64,000 nucleotides of DNA from Fidelibacterota bacterium (lineage in GTDB: Bacteria; Fidelibacterota; Marinisomatia; SCGC-AAA003-L08; JACNLC01). The stretch lies in contig JABHXA010000014.1 of the NCBI GenBank assembly GCA_018657495.1, forward strand, positions 20,008-84,007. The letters run 5' to 3'. The translations under genes and the position numbers were made by a program. A model generated the notes under the pieces. It saw nothing but the letters and a program-made list of their open reading frames with translations. It did not search any database and was not told the DNA's origin. Positions 27,343-36,838 of this stretch are shown here, one piece after another (positions within the stretch are counted from its first letter, which is position 1; every line of letters starts with the position of its first letter).

Positions 27343-28625
27343 TGAATAAGATCATTGTTATTTTAATATTGCTATGTGGGTTCACATTTGCAACGGATAA
27401 AAATGCAAAATCACTAGATGAGTTAATTTCCATTGGATTAAAAAGAAATCATAGTGTGAGTATTGCTGAATTGCAGTTTAAACAAACACAGGCCTGGGAA
27501 AAAGCCTCTTTTAGTGGGTTTTTACCAAGCGTTAGTATGGGAGTATCAAAATCTTTAAATGAGGAAACAGTAGCATATATTGAAGGTGTACCATTTCAGT
27601 CCCCAACTGCTTCAGCAAGATTAAATATCAGTGAAACCATATTTGACGGAGCCAGGTCATGGTATTCACATCAGAGCGCGATGAACCAGATTCATTCTTC
27701 CCAAATCAATTTGAAGAGTAAAAATGAGATGGTCATTCAGTCTGTTAAATCATCTTATTATGCCTATCTTGCCTCCCTTGAATTACATGAAGTTGCCATT
27801 CTATCTCTAGAATTAGCTGAATCTCAGCTACAACTTGTCAGTCAGCAATATGAACTTCAGGCAGTAAGTGAGACAGATCTATTAAAAGCCAAAGTAAGAA
27901 AAGGCCAGGCAGAATCACAAGTGATTCAATCTGTACAGAGTAAACAATCAACTTTAAATAATATTAGAATCGCCATTGGTTATTCTGTTTGGGAACCATT
28001 GGATATAATTAAAGGAGATGTAACATTAAATGAATTGATAGAATTTGAAGATGCCAAACAAAAAGTAAGAAATGGAAACTCCCAACTTGAAATCGCCCGG
28101 ATACAATTGGAAGGCTCATCCATTGAATGGAAAACACAGGTAGGTGTATTTTTTCCAACCGTTTATGTTGCAGCTTCTTATGTTGCAAGTGATACTGAGT
28201 TTTTTGATTCCGTTACTGGATTAGTCGATGTGAAACCATCTACATCCCTAAATCTATCGATTCCAATTTTTTCCAAAATGAACAATAAAGCCAGACTGGA
28301 CCAATTAAAATATGGGATTCTCACAGCCAAGGCAAACAAATTGCAGCTTGAAGATCAACTAATGAAAGAATTAGACGATTTGCTTATAACTTTAAAAACT
28401 TATCATCAACTCATTCCTATTAATGAAGAAATAATCCTTTCTGCTGAAATGGACTCAAATCTTGCCCAGGAAAAATATAATCTTGGCGCTAATGATATAC
28501 TGGATCTTTTGAATGCACAGGTATCACTTATTCAGGCGAAAAGTGAGCTTGTAAGATTGAAATACAGTGCAAAAATTGCTGAAGCCCAATTGGAGACGAT
28601 TTTGGGCACTTCATATAAACTATAA
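27342..28625 (+). CDS. tolC: TolC-family outer membrane efflux protein
   Basis: 427 residues with signal peptide MNKIIVILILLCGFTFA. Two TolC repeats follow, seen as paired long helices: residues about 30-210, starting SLDELISIGLKRNHSV, and about 225-425, including NGNSQLEIARIQLEGSSIEWK. Each contains an outer membrane strand pair (FLPSVSMGVSKSL and FFPTVYVAASYVAS). It forms the trimeric exit duct for the MacAB-like pump encoded downstream. The spacing to the adaptor gene is 13 nt. The length and the AEAQLETILG ending are usual for the family. Confidence 0.92.
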   Translation: MNKIIVILILLCGFTFATDKNAKSLDELISIGLKRNHSVSIAELQFKQTQAWEKASFSGFLPSVSMGVSKSLNEETVAYIEGVPFQSPTASARLNISETIFDGARSWYSHQSAMNQIHSSQINLKSKNEMVIQSVKSSYYAYLASLELHEVAILSLELAESQLQLVSQQYELQAVSETDLLKAKVRKGQAESQVIQSVQSKQSTLNNIRIAIGYSVWEPLDIIKGDVTLNELIEFEDAKQKVRNGNSQLEIARIQLEGSSIEWKTQVGVFFPTVYVAASYVASDTEFFDSVTGLVDVKPSTSLNLSIPIFSKMNNKARLDQLKYGILTAKANKLQLEDQLMKELDDLLITLKTYHQLIPINEEIILSAEMDSNLAQEKYNLGANDILDLLNAQVSLIQAKSELVRLKYSAKIAEAQLETILGTSYKL

Positions 28626-28638
28626 TCAAGGATAGAAA

Positions 28639-29904
28639 ATGAAAAAACTGCTAATCATTAGCGGCATAATAATAGTGATTGCCTTTATTGTCTGGGGAAA
28701 CATGTCCCGTGATAAAACAAAAGTAATTTCTGTTCAAATGGAAGCCATACAAAGGAAAACTATTGAACAGGTGGTTTCTGCGGCTGGAAATATAAAACCG
28801 GTAACGGAAGTGAAACTATCTGCCAATGTGAGTTCTGAAATCATGGATATTAAGGTGGTTGAAGGAGATCAGGTTATCAGCGGACAGATTCTTGTTATTC
28901 TTGACAGTCTCAGATACAGTGCTATTGTATCTCAATCCAGGTCTGCACTAAATGCAGCTAATGCAAGCTTTGAAAAAGTTAAATCAGAATTTGACCGGGC
29001 GTCCCGTCTTTTTGATAATAACCTTATCAGCAATCAGGAACTCGAAGCATTGGAGGCCACATACAAACTCAGTGTATCCAACGTTGAGCAAAGCAGGGCA
29101 AGACTTGAACAATCCCTGGATGATCTTCACAAAACTATATTAAAATCGCCAATGAATGGAACCGTTACTGCTGTTCGTAAAGAAACAGGGGAGATGGCCC
29201 TTGGATCGATGTTCCAGGCTGATGTAATTCTCATAATATCCGATTTATCTGAAATGGAAGTAATTGTTGATGTTGATGAAACTGATGTTGTAGATATTGA
29301 CCTAAATAATAAAGTAAAAATCGAGGTGGATGCTATCCCTGATTTAACCCTAAGTGGTTTTGTGACCCAGATTGCAAAGTCTGCTACCAGCAGCAGTGGA
29401 TTGCAACAGGATGACATTGTCAATTATGAAGTGAGAATCATGATTGATATGTCTACAATGACAGAAGATATTCTCCCTGGTATGTCAGCTACTTCAAATA
29501 TCACAACAGCAATGAGTGAGAATGCCATTGCCATTCCAATTCAATCTCTAACTGCGAGACCGAAAAATGAAGACAATGATGAGGAGGAGGATGGCGATCT
29601 CTCACTCTATACAAAAGAAAAAGAAATACTTGAGGATGTGGTATTTATAGCAGTGGCTGATACTGCAAAAAATACGGGATTTAGTTTTGGAAAAAAGAAA
29701 GATGATATATTTGTTACAGTGAAAAAAAAGGTAGAAATCGGAATTTCATCCAATAATTTTTATGAATTGTTATCTGGAGTTGATGAAGGAGATTTGATAA
29801 TTACCGGTAATTATAAATCGATCAATAAGGAGTTGAAAAACGGTAGTAAAGTCAAAAAGAAAAAGAGGGAAAGTTTCCGCGGTAAAAAGAACGAGGATGA
29901 CTAA
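28639..29904 (+). CDS. HlyD/MacA-like periplasmic adaptor
   Basis: 421 residues with a single N-terminal membrane anchor (about 4-22). A split lipoyl domain lies at about 45-90 and 165-190 around a helical hairpin (about 95-160, SRSALNAANASFEKV to RLEQSLDDL), followed by beta-barrel (about 195-290) and membrane-proximal domains. A notable acidic insert, about residues 310-325, is rich in Asn/Asp/Glu (PKNEDNDEEEDGDLS). The C terminus is basic (KVKKKKRESFRGKKNEDD). It bridges the TolC duct and the MacB-type permeases. The MacB ATPase gene follows after 3 nt. Confidence 0.9.
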   Translation: MKKLLIISGIIIVIAFIVWGNMSRDKTKVISVQMEAIQRKTIEQVVSAAGNIKPVTEVKLSANVSSEIMDIKVVEGDQVISGQILVILDSLRYSAIVSQSRSALNAANASFEKVKSEFDRASRLFDNNLISNQELEALEATYKLSVSNVEQSRARLEQSLDDLHKTILKSPMNGTVTAVRKETGEMALGSMFQADVILIISDLSEMEVIVDVDETDVVDIDLNNKVKIEVDAIPDLTLSGFVTQIAKSATSSSGLQQDDIVNYEVRIMIDMSTMTEDILPGMSATSNITTAMSENAIAIPIQSLTARPKNEDNDEEEDGDLSLYTKEKEILEDVVFIAVADTAKNTGFSFGKKKDDIFVTVKKKVEIGISSNNFYELLSGVDEGDLIITGNYKSINKELKNGSKVKKKKRESFRGKKNEDD

Positions 29905-29907
29905 AAA

Positions 29908-30645
29908 ATGACAGTTGATTCAAATAATGTTCTAATAAATTTTAATGACATATACAGAACCTATTATATGGGAGCTGAGGTGATCAATGCGTTGAATGGT
30001 GTCAGTCTTGAAATTCGAAAAAATGAATATATTTCTATCATGGGACCATCAGGGTCTGGAAAATCTACATTGATGAATATTATTGGATGCCTGGACACAC
30101 CTACAGCCGGGGTTTATCAATTTGAGAGCCAGGTAGTATGTGATCTCACCGGCGATTCCATAGTCAAGATGAATGATAACGAACTGGCAAAAATCCGTAA
30201 TAAAAAAATTGGGTTTGTCTTTCAAACATTTAATCTTCTTCCAAGAGCAACGGCGCTGCAGAATGTTGAACTTCCTCTCATATATGCAGGTATACCCAAA
30301 TCTGAACGTCGGGAAAAAGCAATGTATTCACTCGAAAAAGTTGGGCTTTTAGACCGTGCAACCCATAAACCCAGCGAACTATCCGGAGGCCAGCGACAAA
30401 GAGTTGCTATTGCCCGGGCACTGGTAAATTCGCCATCGATTATTCTTGCTGATGAACCGACGGGAAATCTGGATTCTGAAACTTCAAAAGAAATTATGGA
30501 ATTTTTAGATGAACTTCACAGCCAGAACAATACGGTTATTCTGGTGACACATGAACCGGATATTGCCAAACATGCAGCAAGAGTGATCCAAATTCTGGAT
30601 GGAAAAATTGACAGTGACATACGTAAAGCTGACCTGGTGAATTAG
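29908..30645 (+). CDS. macB: MacB/LolD-type ABC ATPase
   Basis: 245 residues. Walker A is GPSGSGKST, the Q-loop region [21 protein letters not shown] is typical of the LolD/MacB family, the signature is [15 protein letters not shown], Walker B is [12 protein letters not shown], and the switch His is in VILVTHEPD. In E. coli, MacB fuses this ATPase to the permease; here they are separate genes. It drives the two FtsX-fold permeases encoded next, with a 3-nt gap to the first. Confidence 0.95.
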   Translation: MTVDSNNVLINFNDIYRTYYMGAEVINALNGVSLEIRKNEYISIMGPSGSGKSTLMNIIGCLDTPTAGVYQFESQVVCDLTGDSIVKMNDNELAKIRNKKIGFVFQTFNLLPRATALQNVELPLIYAGIPKSERREKAMYSLEKVGLLDRATHKPSELSGGQRQRVAIARALVNSPSIILADEPTGNLDSETSKEIMEFLDELHSQNNTVILVTHEPDIAKHAARVIQILDGKIDSDIRKADLVN

Positions 30646-30648
30646 ATT

Positions 30649-31860
30649 ATGTGGGAAATTATCCGTATGTCTTTATATGCCCTTTGGGGGCATAAACTTC
30701 GGGCAGTTCTCACAACTTTGGGAATCACTATTGGTGTATTTACTGTTGGTTCCGTTACCGCAATAATTGAAGGACTGAATGCCTCGTTTGCTGACCAGAT
30801 ATCCAACCTTGGTTCCGATGTATTCTATGTTAGCCGCCATGCCTGGTTTTCAGGTTACGATGGATGGTTAAAATCCCAGAAATATAAAATAATTGATGTA
30901 AATACTGCCGAATATATATACGATAATGCTGAGTATGTAGAGGCTACCTCTCCAATGATCCGCCGTCGTGCAAATCTCAAATATAAAGAAAAATCTATGG
31001 AAGGCATAGAAATCACCGGTGTAAATCACATGATGCCGATTATCGAAGGTACAGAAATATCTGAAGGAAGATTTTTCTCTCCATTTGATGTAAGACATCG
31101 TAAAAATGTAGTAGTTATTGGTGAAAATGTCAGAAAAGAATTTTTTCCCAATACAGCGGCAGTCGGTGAAAAAATTTCTATCAAAGGTCATAAATTTCTG
31201 ATAATTGGACTGTTTGAGAAAAAGGGCAAAATGCTGTTTAACGATTTGGACAGCCGCGTGCAAATTCCGTATCTAACCTTCAAAAAACTAATCGAAAGGG
31301 ATAACCGTGGTGCAACTATCGCGGTGAAGTCTATTCATCCTGATCTGTTAGCTGAAGCAGAAGATGAGGTCCACAATCTCATGAGAATAAACCGCGGATT
31401 GCATCCTACAGAGGATGATGACTTTGCCATCAATCAGATGAATACCCTTATGGATTTATATAATCAGATGACAGGATTCCTTTGGGCCGTGGCAATTGGT
31501 ATTGGCAGCATTTCACTGGTTGTGGGTGGAATTGGCGTGATGAACATTATGCTTGTTTCAGTTGCTGAAAGGACAAGGGAAATTGGCATCAGAAAATCTA
31601 TCGGTGCAACTCGTCAAAAAATCCTGTTTCAATTTCTTATAGAAAGTATGGTTGTGTGCTCAATTGGTGTAATCACCGGATTGCTGTTAGCAACGGCGAC
31701 AGCATTACTCATTCAAAATTTTACGCCGCTGGCTGCAAAAGTCCCGGCAAATTGGGGAATCCTGGGAGCAGGAGTGGTCCTTATTGTCGGTGTGATTTTT
31801 GGAATGTGGCCCGCCAACCGGGCGGCAAAATTAGATCCAATCGACGCCTTAAGATATTAG
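30649..31860 (+). CDS. MacB-like ABC permease 1 (FtsX fold)
   Basis: 403 residues. An N-terminal helix (RAVLTTLGITIGVFTVGSV, about 18-36) precedes a roughly 230-residue periplasmic MacB_PCD domain and three C-terminal helices. The last ones hold the family motif GGIGVMNIMLVSVAERTREIGIRKSIGATR, whose ERTREIG loop contacts the ATPase. It is paired with a second permease of the same architecture encoded immediately downstream (0-nt gap), so the pump is probably a heterodimer. Like E. coli MacB it would push substrate from periplasm through TolC by mechanotransmission. Confidence 0.92.
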   Translation: MWEIIRMSLYALWGHKLRAVLTTLGITIGVFTVGSVTAIIEGLNASFADQISNLGSDVFYVSRHAWFSGYDGWLKSQKYKIIDVNTAEYIYDNAEYVEATSPMIRRRANLKYKEKSMEGIEITGVNHMMPIIEGTEISEGRFFSPFDVRHRKNVVVIGENVRKEFFPNTAAVGEKISIKGHKFLIIGLFEKKGKMLFNDLDSRVQIPYLTFKKLIERDNRGATIAVKSIHPDLLAEAEDEVHNLMRINRGLHPTEDDDFAINQMNTLMDLYNQMTGFLWAVAIGIGSISLVVGGIGVMNIMLVSVAERTREIGIRKSIGATRQKILFQFLIESMVVCSIGVITGLLLATATALLIQNFTPLAAKVPANWGILGAGVVLIVGVIFGMWPANRAAKLDPIDALRY

Positions 31861-33084
31861 ATGATTGATTATTTTCGATCCGCCTATCATTCGCTAATCA
31901 GTCATAAACTGCGGTCGGCACTCACCATTCTTGGTATTTTTATAGGTGTATGGGCAATTGTCAGTATGCAATCTATTGTAGAAGGATTTGATAATTCCAT
32001 CGAAAAGACAATGGCCGCTTATGGAACAGAGACATTTTTTGTTCAGAAATTCCCGGCAATTATGATGGGCCATAATTGGCGTAAGTATGCCAAGCGTAAA
32101 GATTTCGAATATGAAGATGCCTATTTTCTTGAAGAAACAGGTCAATACCTCAGAAGCGTTTCAGCTTATATGGCAAATCGGGTCCAGACTATAAAATATC
32201 GGGACCGGAAAACCAGTCCTGAAGTCACCGTTGTCGGTTCAACAGCTGGATTTTTTACGACCAATGCAACTACAATTGCAACTGGCCGAGCCTTCACACG
32301 GCAGGATGCTGATCATCGCAACAATGTCGCCGTGATCGGAATGGATGTGTATTCAGAATTATTTATTTTTGAAGAACCAGTTGGAAAAGAAATCAGTATT
32401 GGCAGCGAAAAGTTTACCGTTGTTGGTGTTTTAGATCCAATGCCAGGCGGGTCATTTGAATCCCAAGATAATCTGATTATTATCCCCATTACGGTATATC
32501 AGAAATTTTATGATCGATCTTCCGACAGTATGCAGCTTATGTTAAGAGCCAATTCAAGTTATGTGATCAGTGAGGCCATGGATGAAGCAATCTCACTATT
32601 AAGAATTCGTCGGAAAGTACCTCCTGGTGAGGAAAATGATTTTGAGTTGTTTACCGGTGATTCCATCATTGATACAATGCAAAATATGACAGGATATATT
32701 CAGTTAGCTACGTTGGGGATTGCCGGAATTTCACTGATTGTTGCCGGGATAGGTATCATGAATATTATGCTGGTTTCTGTTATGGAGCGGACTCGTGAAA
32801 TTGGAACAAGAAAAGCCGTTGGAGCAAAAAGTGCTGCCATCCTGTGGCAGTTTCTTATTGAGGCGGTCATCCTATCTGAATTTGGTGCCATTATTGGTGT
32901 GGCGGCAGCATTTGCCACTGCCTGGTTATTCACCACTTTAGTTCCTGATATGGAAGCGGTGATCCCTTTATGGTCAATTATTGCCGCATTTTTATATTGT
33001 TCATTTATTGGAATTGTATTTGGATTTTTCCCGGCAAAAAAAGCTGCAAAATTGGATCCTATTGAAGCACTTAGATATGAGTAG
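31861..33084 (+). CDS. MacB-like ABC permease 2 (FtsX fold)
   Basis: 407 residues with the same plan as the preceding gene: helix 1 (LTILGIFIGVWAIVSM), a periplasmic domain (about 45-270), and three helices with GIGIMNIMLVSVMERTREIGTRKAVGAK. It ends AAKLDPIEALRYE, the conserved C terminus of this family. Its sequence has clearly diverged from permease 1, especially in the periplasmic domain (for example PAIMMGHNWRKYAKRKD), which argues for an old heterodimer rather than a recent duplication. Last gene of the close-packed efflux operon; 113 nt separate it from the DUF4835 gene. Confidence 0.92.
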   Translation: MIDYFRSAYHSLISHKLRSALTILGIFIGVWAIVSMQSIVEGFDNSIEKTMAAYGTETFFVQKFPAIMMGHNWRKYAKRKDFEYEDAYFLEETGQYLRSVSAYMANRVQTIKYRDRKTSPEVTVVGSTAGFFTTNATTIATGRAFTRQDADHRNNVAVIGMDVYSELFIFEEPVGKEISIGSEKFTVVGVLDPMPGGSFESQDNLIIIPITVYQKFYDRSSDSMQLMLRANSSYVISEAMDEAISLLRIRRKVPPGEENDFELFTGDSIIDTMQNMTGYIQLATLGIAGISLIVAGIGIMNIMLVSVMERTREIGTRKAVGAKSAAILWQFLIEAVILSEFGAIIGVAAAFATAWLFTTLVPDMEAVIPLWSIIAAFLYCSFIGIVFGFFPAKKAAKLDPIEALRYE

Positions 33085-33197
33085 TAAATCATATAATTAA
33101 TTAATTGGAACCTTCAGGTTCATTGTTCATTGTGATATTTTTCGAATTCTATAAACCATATAATTTGTTTTATTCTCAAAATCACTAAATTAGCATC

Positions 33198-34058
33198 ATG
33201 AAATTTTATAATATTTTCAAAACTGCCTCACTTTTTTTCCTCATTATCAATTTTTCTTTCCCACAATTTACCAAAGTGAATGTGAATGTGGACACCAGGT
33301 TATTAAGGGGAGGTACTGAAGATATTCACACCAACGCGCTCAGAGATGAAGTTGAATCATACTATCTGGTGTCAATATTTGCACCTGAAGCAACGGATCT
33401 AGACCTGACCGTGGACATTCGTCTTGTGATTGAATCTGTCACTGAAGGAAATAACCGCAAAGTCATCAATGGTCAGGCTCTTTTTTCAAATTACAGTGAT
33501 CAGAAATATTTTGCCCGGGGATTTGAATTCCCATTTGAAAATGGTCAGACCGTGGTGTTTACACCAAATTACGAACCAGTTGCTTCCTTTTTTGACTATT
33601 ATGCATTTCTTTTTATTGCCGGTGAACTGGATACCTATGATGAGTTTGGAGGTAATGTCTATTATGGCAAAGCTCTTGATTTATCCTATGAAGGCAAATC
33701 TGCAGGATACAGCCGGGGATGGGATGTAAGATATAAACGCTGTGGTGAAATTATGGATAACCTGGAGTTTAGAAGAGCAAAATTCCAATTTTACCAGGCA
33801 TATGATATTGCAATGGCTGAAATGGTAAAAAAGAAAGAATTACAAAACCCTCTCGGTAAATTTATTTCCCATCTGCAAAATGCCAATTACGAAGTTGGGT
33901 TTGACCGGTATATGCAAATATTTTTAAAAGCCCATGCCGAAGAAATAGGTTCTATGATGAGTGCAGTGGATATGATTGATGAGCTAAATGTACTGGTTGA
34001 AATTGATGTGGAAAATAAGGATATCTACAAATCATTTATTGGCATAGATAAAAAATAA
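33198..34058 (+). CDS. porD: DUF4835 / PorD-like protein
   Basis: 286 residues with a signal peptide (about 1-22, LFFLIINFSFPQF). The body matches my memory of the DUF4835 pattern found in Bacteroidetes type IX secretion gene sets: an N-terminal beta region (KVNVNVDTRLLRG), a central F-x-P-N-Y-EPVASFFDYYAFLFIAGELDTYDEFGG, and a C-terminal helical part (GWDVRYKRCGEIMDNLEFRRAKFQFYQA). PorD is annotated as a periplasmic type IX system component of poorly known role. A type IX sorting domain on the 14.3-kb protease shows the pathway exists in this genome. Symbol given with moderate certainty. Confidence 0.7.
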   Translation: MKFYNIFKTASLFFLIINFSFPQFTKVNVNVDTRLLRGGTEDIHTNALRDEVESYYLVSIFAPEATDLDLTVDIRLVIESVTEGNNRKVINGQALFSNYSDQKYFARGFEFPFENGQTVVFTPNYEPVASFFDYYAFLFIAGELDTYDEFGGNVYYGKALDLSYEGKSAGYSRGWDVRYKRCGEIMDNLEFRRAKFQFYQAYDIAMAEMVKKKELQNPLGKFISHLQNANYEVGFDRYMQIFLKAHAEEIGSMMSAVDMIDELNVLVEIDVENKDIYKSFIGIDKK

Positions 34059-34244
34059 AAAATACTTCAAAACGGATATACTTTCATCTGTTAATAACCA
34101 CTGAATGACAGACAATAATAACGATTCCTATCCGTTTTAATTTTGCTTCTTTATAAACGAAATATTCCAATTTTATGCAATTCAAAGATATCAATTTGGA
34201 ATTATCATTATATTACCAGAGAGAAAAGAATCAGTGAGTTTTAA

Positions 34245-35267
34245 TTGAAAAACCATACTATAATCACAATCAAACCATTAGGATTTCAATGGGAGACATC
34301 AGACCCATTTCTATTTTGTGTTCATCATGAAGATTTTTATCCAAAAGCAAATAATGAAATGGGTCCGGATGCCTCACTTGAGGGAAGGAATATTGGTCAG
34401 GATTTTGAAATAAAAGATGGCTGGCGTATGTATCATGGTGACAGAGTACCGGGGTTTCCACAACATCCCCATCGTGGATTTGAAACAATTACTATCGTAA
34501 GAAAGGGTATGGTTGATCATGCCGATTCATTAGGGGCTTTTGGAAGATACGGTAGCGGCGATGTGCAATGGATGACTGCAGGGAGTGGCATTCAACATTC
34601 AGAAATGTTTCCATTGCTGGATAAGCATGAAAATAATACCACGGAATTATTCCAGATTTGGCTGAATCTACCGGCAGTTTCAAAGCTTGCTAAACCGAAC
34701 TATACGATGTTTTGGCGAGAGAATATTCCGATAATTCAAAATGCATCTAATTCTAATAACAAGGTGGAAATTACGGTTATTGCAGGTCATGTTGAGGGGA
34801 TTGATGCTCCCATGCCACCACCTGATTCCTGGGCAGCAGATCCGCAAAACGAAGTTTTAATTCTAACGATCAATATGGATGCAAATGCATCATGGATTAT
34901 CCCGCAAGCTAAACCAGGGCTAAATAGGACTTTATATTTTTTTGATGGTGAATCAATTATGTGTGATAAGCAGAAGGTATTGTCATCTCATGGGATAGAT
35001 CTGATGTCTGACAAAAGTGTAAACATCGAAAATGGGAAGTCCAAAAGTTCTCTACTGCTGTTACAGGGTAAACCCATCAGCGAACCGGTGGTTCAGTATG
35101 GTCCATTTGTTATGAATACCAAGGCAGAAATTCAACAGACTTTTGAAGATTATCGCAAAACCGAATTTGGTGGCTGGCCATGGAAAAGAAATGATCCGGT
35201 GAATAAAAGTAATGAGGGAAGATTTGCCAAATATGCCAACGGCACCAATGAAATTCCCAAAGATTAA
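34245..35267 (+). CDS. pirin family protein
   Basis: 340 residues starting at TTG (KNHTIITIKPLGFQWE). The bicupin N-terminal half has the pirin metal-site residues in FPQHPHRGFETITIVRKG, DHADSLG and TAGSGIQHSEMFP, equivalent to the three His and one Glu ligands. The C-terminal cupin has PGLNRTLYFFDGE. The rather long insert with PPPDSWAADPQNEV is seen in a pirin subgroup. Pirins bind Fe and may act as quercetinases or redox-sensing cofactors. No operon partner is evident; 121 nt follow before the next gene. Confidence 0.88.
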   Translation: MKNHTIITIKPLGFQWETSDPFLFCVHHEDFYPKANNEMGPDASLEGRNIGQDFEIKDGWRMYHGDRVPGFPQHPHRGFETITIVRKGMVDHADSLGAFGRYGSGDVQWMTAGSGIQHSEMFPLLDKHENNTTELFQIWLNLPAVSKLAKPNYTMFWRENIPIIQNASNSNNKVEITVIAGHVEGIDAPMPPPDSWAADPQNEVLILTINMDANASWIIPQAKPGLNRTLYFFDGESIMCDKQKVLSSHGIDLMSDKSVNIENGKSKSSLLLLQGKPISEPVVQYGPFVMNTKAEIQQTFEDYRKTEFGGWPWKRNDPVNKSNEGRFAKYANGTNEIPKD

Positions 35268-35388
35268 AAAATTAACATGATAAAAACGAATTGAAAAGCC
35301 AAATGAGATCGAGAAATTTATTACATGAAAATTTGCCTGCTAATCAGCATTAAAATTATTTGTGGATTTATTGGATATCAGATAATAA

Positions 35389-36024
35389 ATGAAAAATGAA
35401 ATAAATATTGATAGCTGGAACAGGAAAGAACATTTTCACTTTTTTTCAAAATTCGAAGAGCCATTTTTTGGAATTACCGCTGAGTTAGATTGCACTCATG
35501 CCTATAAGGAATCAAAGGAAAACGATTTTTCTTTTTATCTCTATTATCTATACTTGTCATTGAAAGCAATAAATGAAACAGATGAGTTCAAGCTGAGGAT
35601 TGACGGCAATAAGGTTTATCGCTATGATACTATAAACGTGTCTTCCACGGTGTTGAGGGATGATAGAACATTTGGTTTTTCATTTATTTATTTTCACGAG
35701 GATTTTAATCAATTCTGCTGTAATGCCGCAAAAGAGATCGATCATATAAAAAGCACAACTGGATTGCAGTTAAATAAAAACTCCAGCAGGCTGGATACAG
35801 TCCATTTTTCATCAATCCCGTGGATATCATTTACCGGATTAACGCATGCCCGGGCATTTGGAAAAGATGACAGTGTTCCAAAGATATCAATTGGGAAATT
35901 TAAAACTGTCGAGAATAAACACTATCTCCCAGTTTCAATAAATTGTCATCATGGATTAATGGATGCCATCCATGTTTCAGACTTCCTGCTAAAATACGGT
36001 CAATACCTTAGTGGAAGGTTCTAG
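35389..36024 (+). CDS. chloramphenicol-acetyltransferase-fold acyltransferase
   Basis: 211 residues, the normal CAT length. It opens INIDSWNRKEHFHFFSKFEEPFFGIT, as CAT enzymes do. The C-terminal catalytic motif is NCHHGLMDAIHVSDFL, in which the catalytic His and structural Asp of HHxxxDG are present but the Gly is Ala. Family members are trimers that acetylate chloramphenicol or other hydroxyl groups using acetyl-CoA. Many CAT-like proteins in environmental bacteria are not resistance enzymes, so I do not claim resistance. A HAD hydrolase gene overlaps its end by 14 nt, implying a two-gene unit. Confidence 0.88.
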   Translation: MKNEINIDSWNRKEHFHFFSKFEEPFFGITAELDCTHAYKESKENDFSFYLYYLYLSLKAINETDEFKLRIDGNKVYRYDTINVSSTVLRDDRTFGFSFIYFHEDFNQFCCNAAKEIDHIKSTTGLQLNKNSSRLDTVHFSSIPWISFTGLTHARAFGKDDSVPKISIGKFKTVENKHYLPVSINCHHGLMDAIHVSDFLLKYGQYLSGRF

Positions 36025-36739
36025 ACTGAAAGCACCCCAATTAATCGCCTTTGATGCTGATGATACACTTTGGCTAAACGAGCCAATTTATACCGATACC
36101 CAGAATAAATTCAATACCATCATCCGACCTTTTTTGACATCCGGCAGTCCAGATGAAATACTGTATCAAACTGAAATGAAAAACCTGAAAATATTTGGAT
36201 ATGGTATTAAAGGATTTATTTTGTCGATGATTGAAACAGCAATTGAAATTTCAGACGGTAAAATTTCAAGTAGAGATATAGGTTCGATTATTAATCTTGG
36301 AAAAGAGATGATCAATCACCCGGTACTGATATTGGATGGTGTGAGGGAAACTCTCACTGATTTATCCCAACGCTACAAATTGATGATTATTACCAAAGGT
36401 GATCTATTTGATCAGGAAAGTAAAATTGCACGATCAGGACTGGTGGACAAATTTTCATATATTGAGATTGTAACCAGGAAGGATAGCGATATTTATTCTG
36501 CTATATTAAAGAAATATAAAGTGATAGCAAACCAGTTTTTAATGATTGGGAATTCTCTTAAATCTGATATCCTTCCGGTGTGTGATTTGGGTGGTCATGC
36601 TGTTCATATCCCTTATGATACTACCTGGCAGCATGAAGAAGTGGATGTTCAGGCAATAAAACAGCCCTACCATGTTTTAGAAAATATTAGTCATTTGCCA
36701 GAATATCTTGAAAATTATTTTGATTCCCCTATAGGATAA
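36011..36739 (+). CDS. HAD-superfamily hydrolase
   Basis: 242 residues from a GTG start. Motif I is AFDADDTLW (nucleophile and acid Asp), motif II lies in LMIITKGD, the motif III Lys is in the region of RKDSDIYSAILKKY, and motif IV is in LMIGNSLKSDI. A C1-type helical cap lies between motifs I and II. These traits suit a small-molecule phosphatase of the YjjG/phosphoglycolate-phosphatase group. It overlaps the CAT-like gene. The substrate cannot be derived. Confidence 0.85.
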   Translation: MEGSRLKAPQLIAFDADDTLWLNEPIYTDTQNKFNTIIRPFLTSGSPDEILYQTEMKNLKIFGYGIKGFILSMIETAIEISDGKISSRDIGSIINLGKEMINHPVLILDGVRETLTDLSQRYKLMIITKGDLFDQESKIARSGLVDKFSYIEIVTRKDSDIYSAILKKYKVIANQFLMIGNSLKSDILPVCDLGGHAVHIPYDTTWQHEEVDVQAIKQPYHVLENISHLPEYLENYFDSPIG

Positions 36740-36838
36740 ACCTGAATATTTCCACGCTCTCTGTACTAAAAAAAATAATAAAGATGGCAATACCGTGAAT
36801 TTTCCGTCAAAAAACACATGTAGATTTGGCCGATTAAT

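Noticed and set aside
35389..36024. Chloramphenicol resistance gene
   Set aside because: The CAT fold is clear, but the DG-to-DA change and lack of context do not allow a resistance claim.
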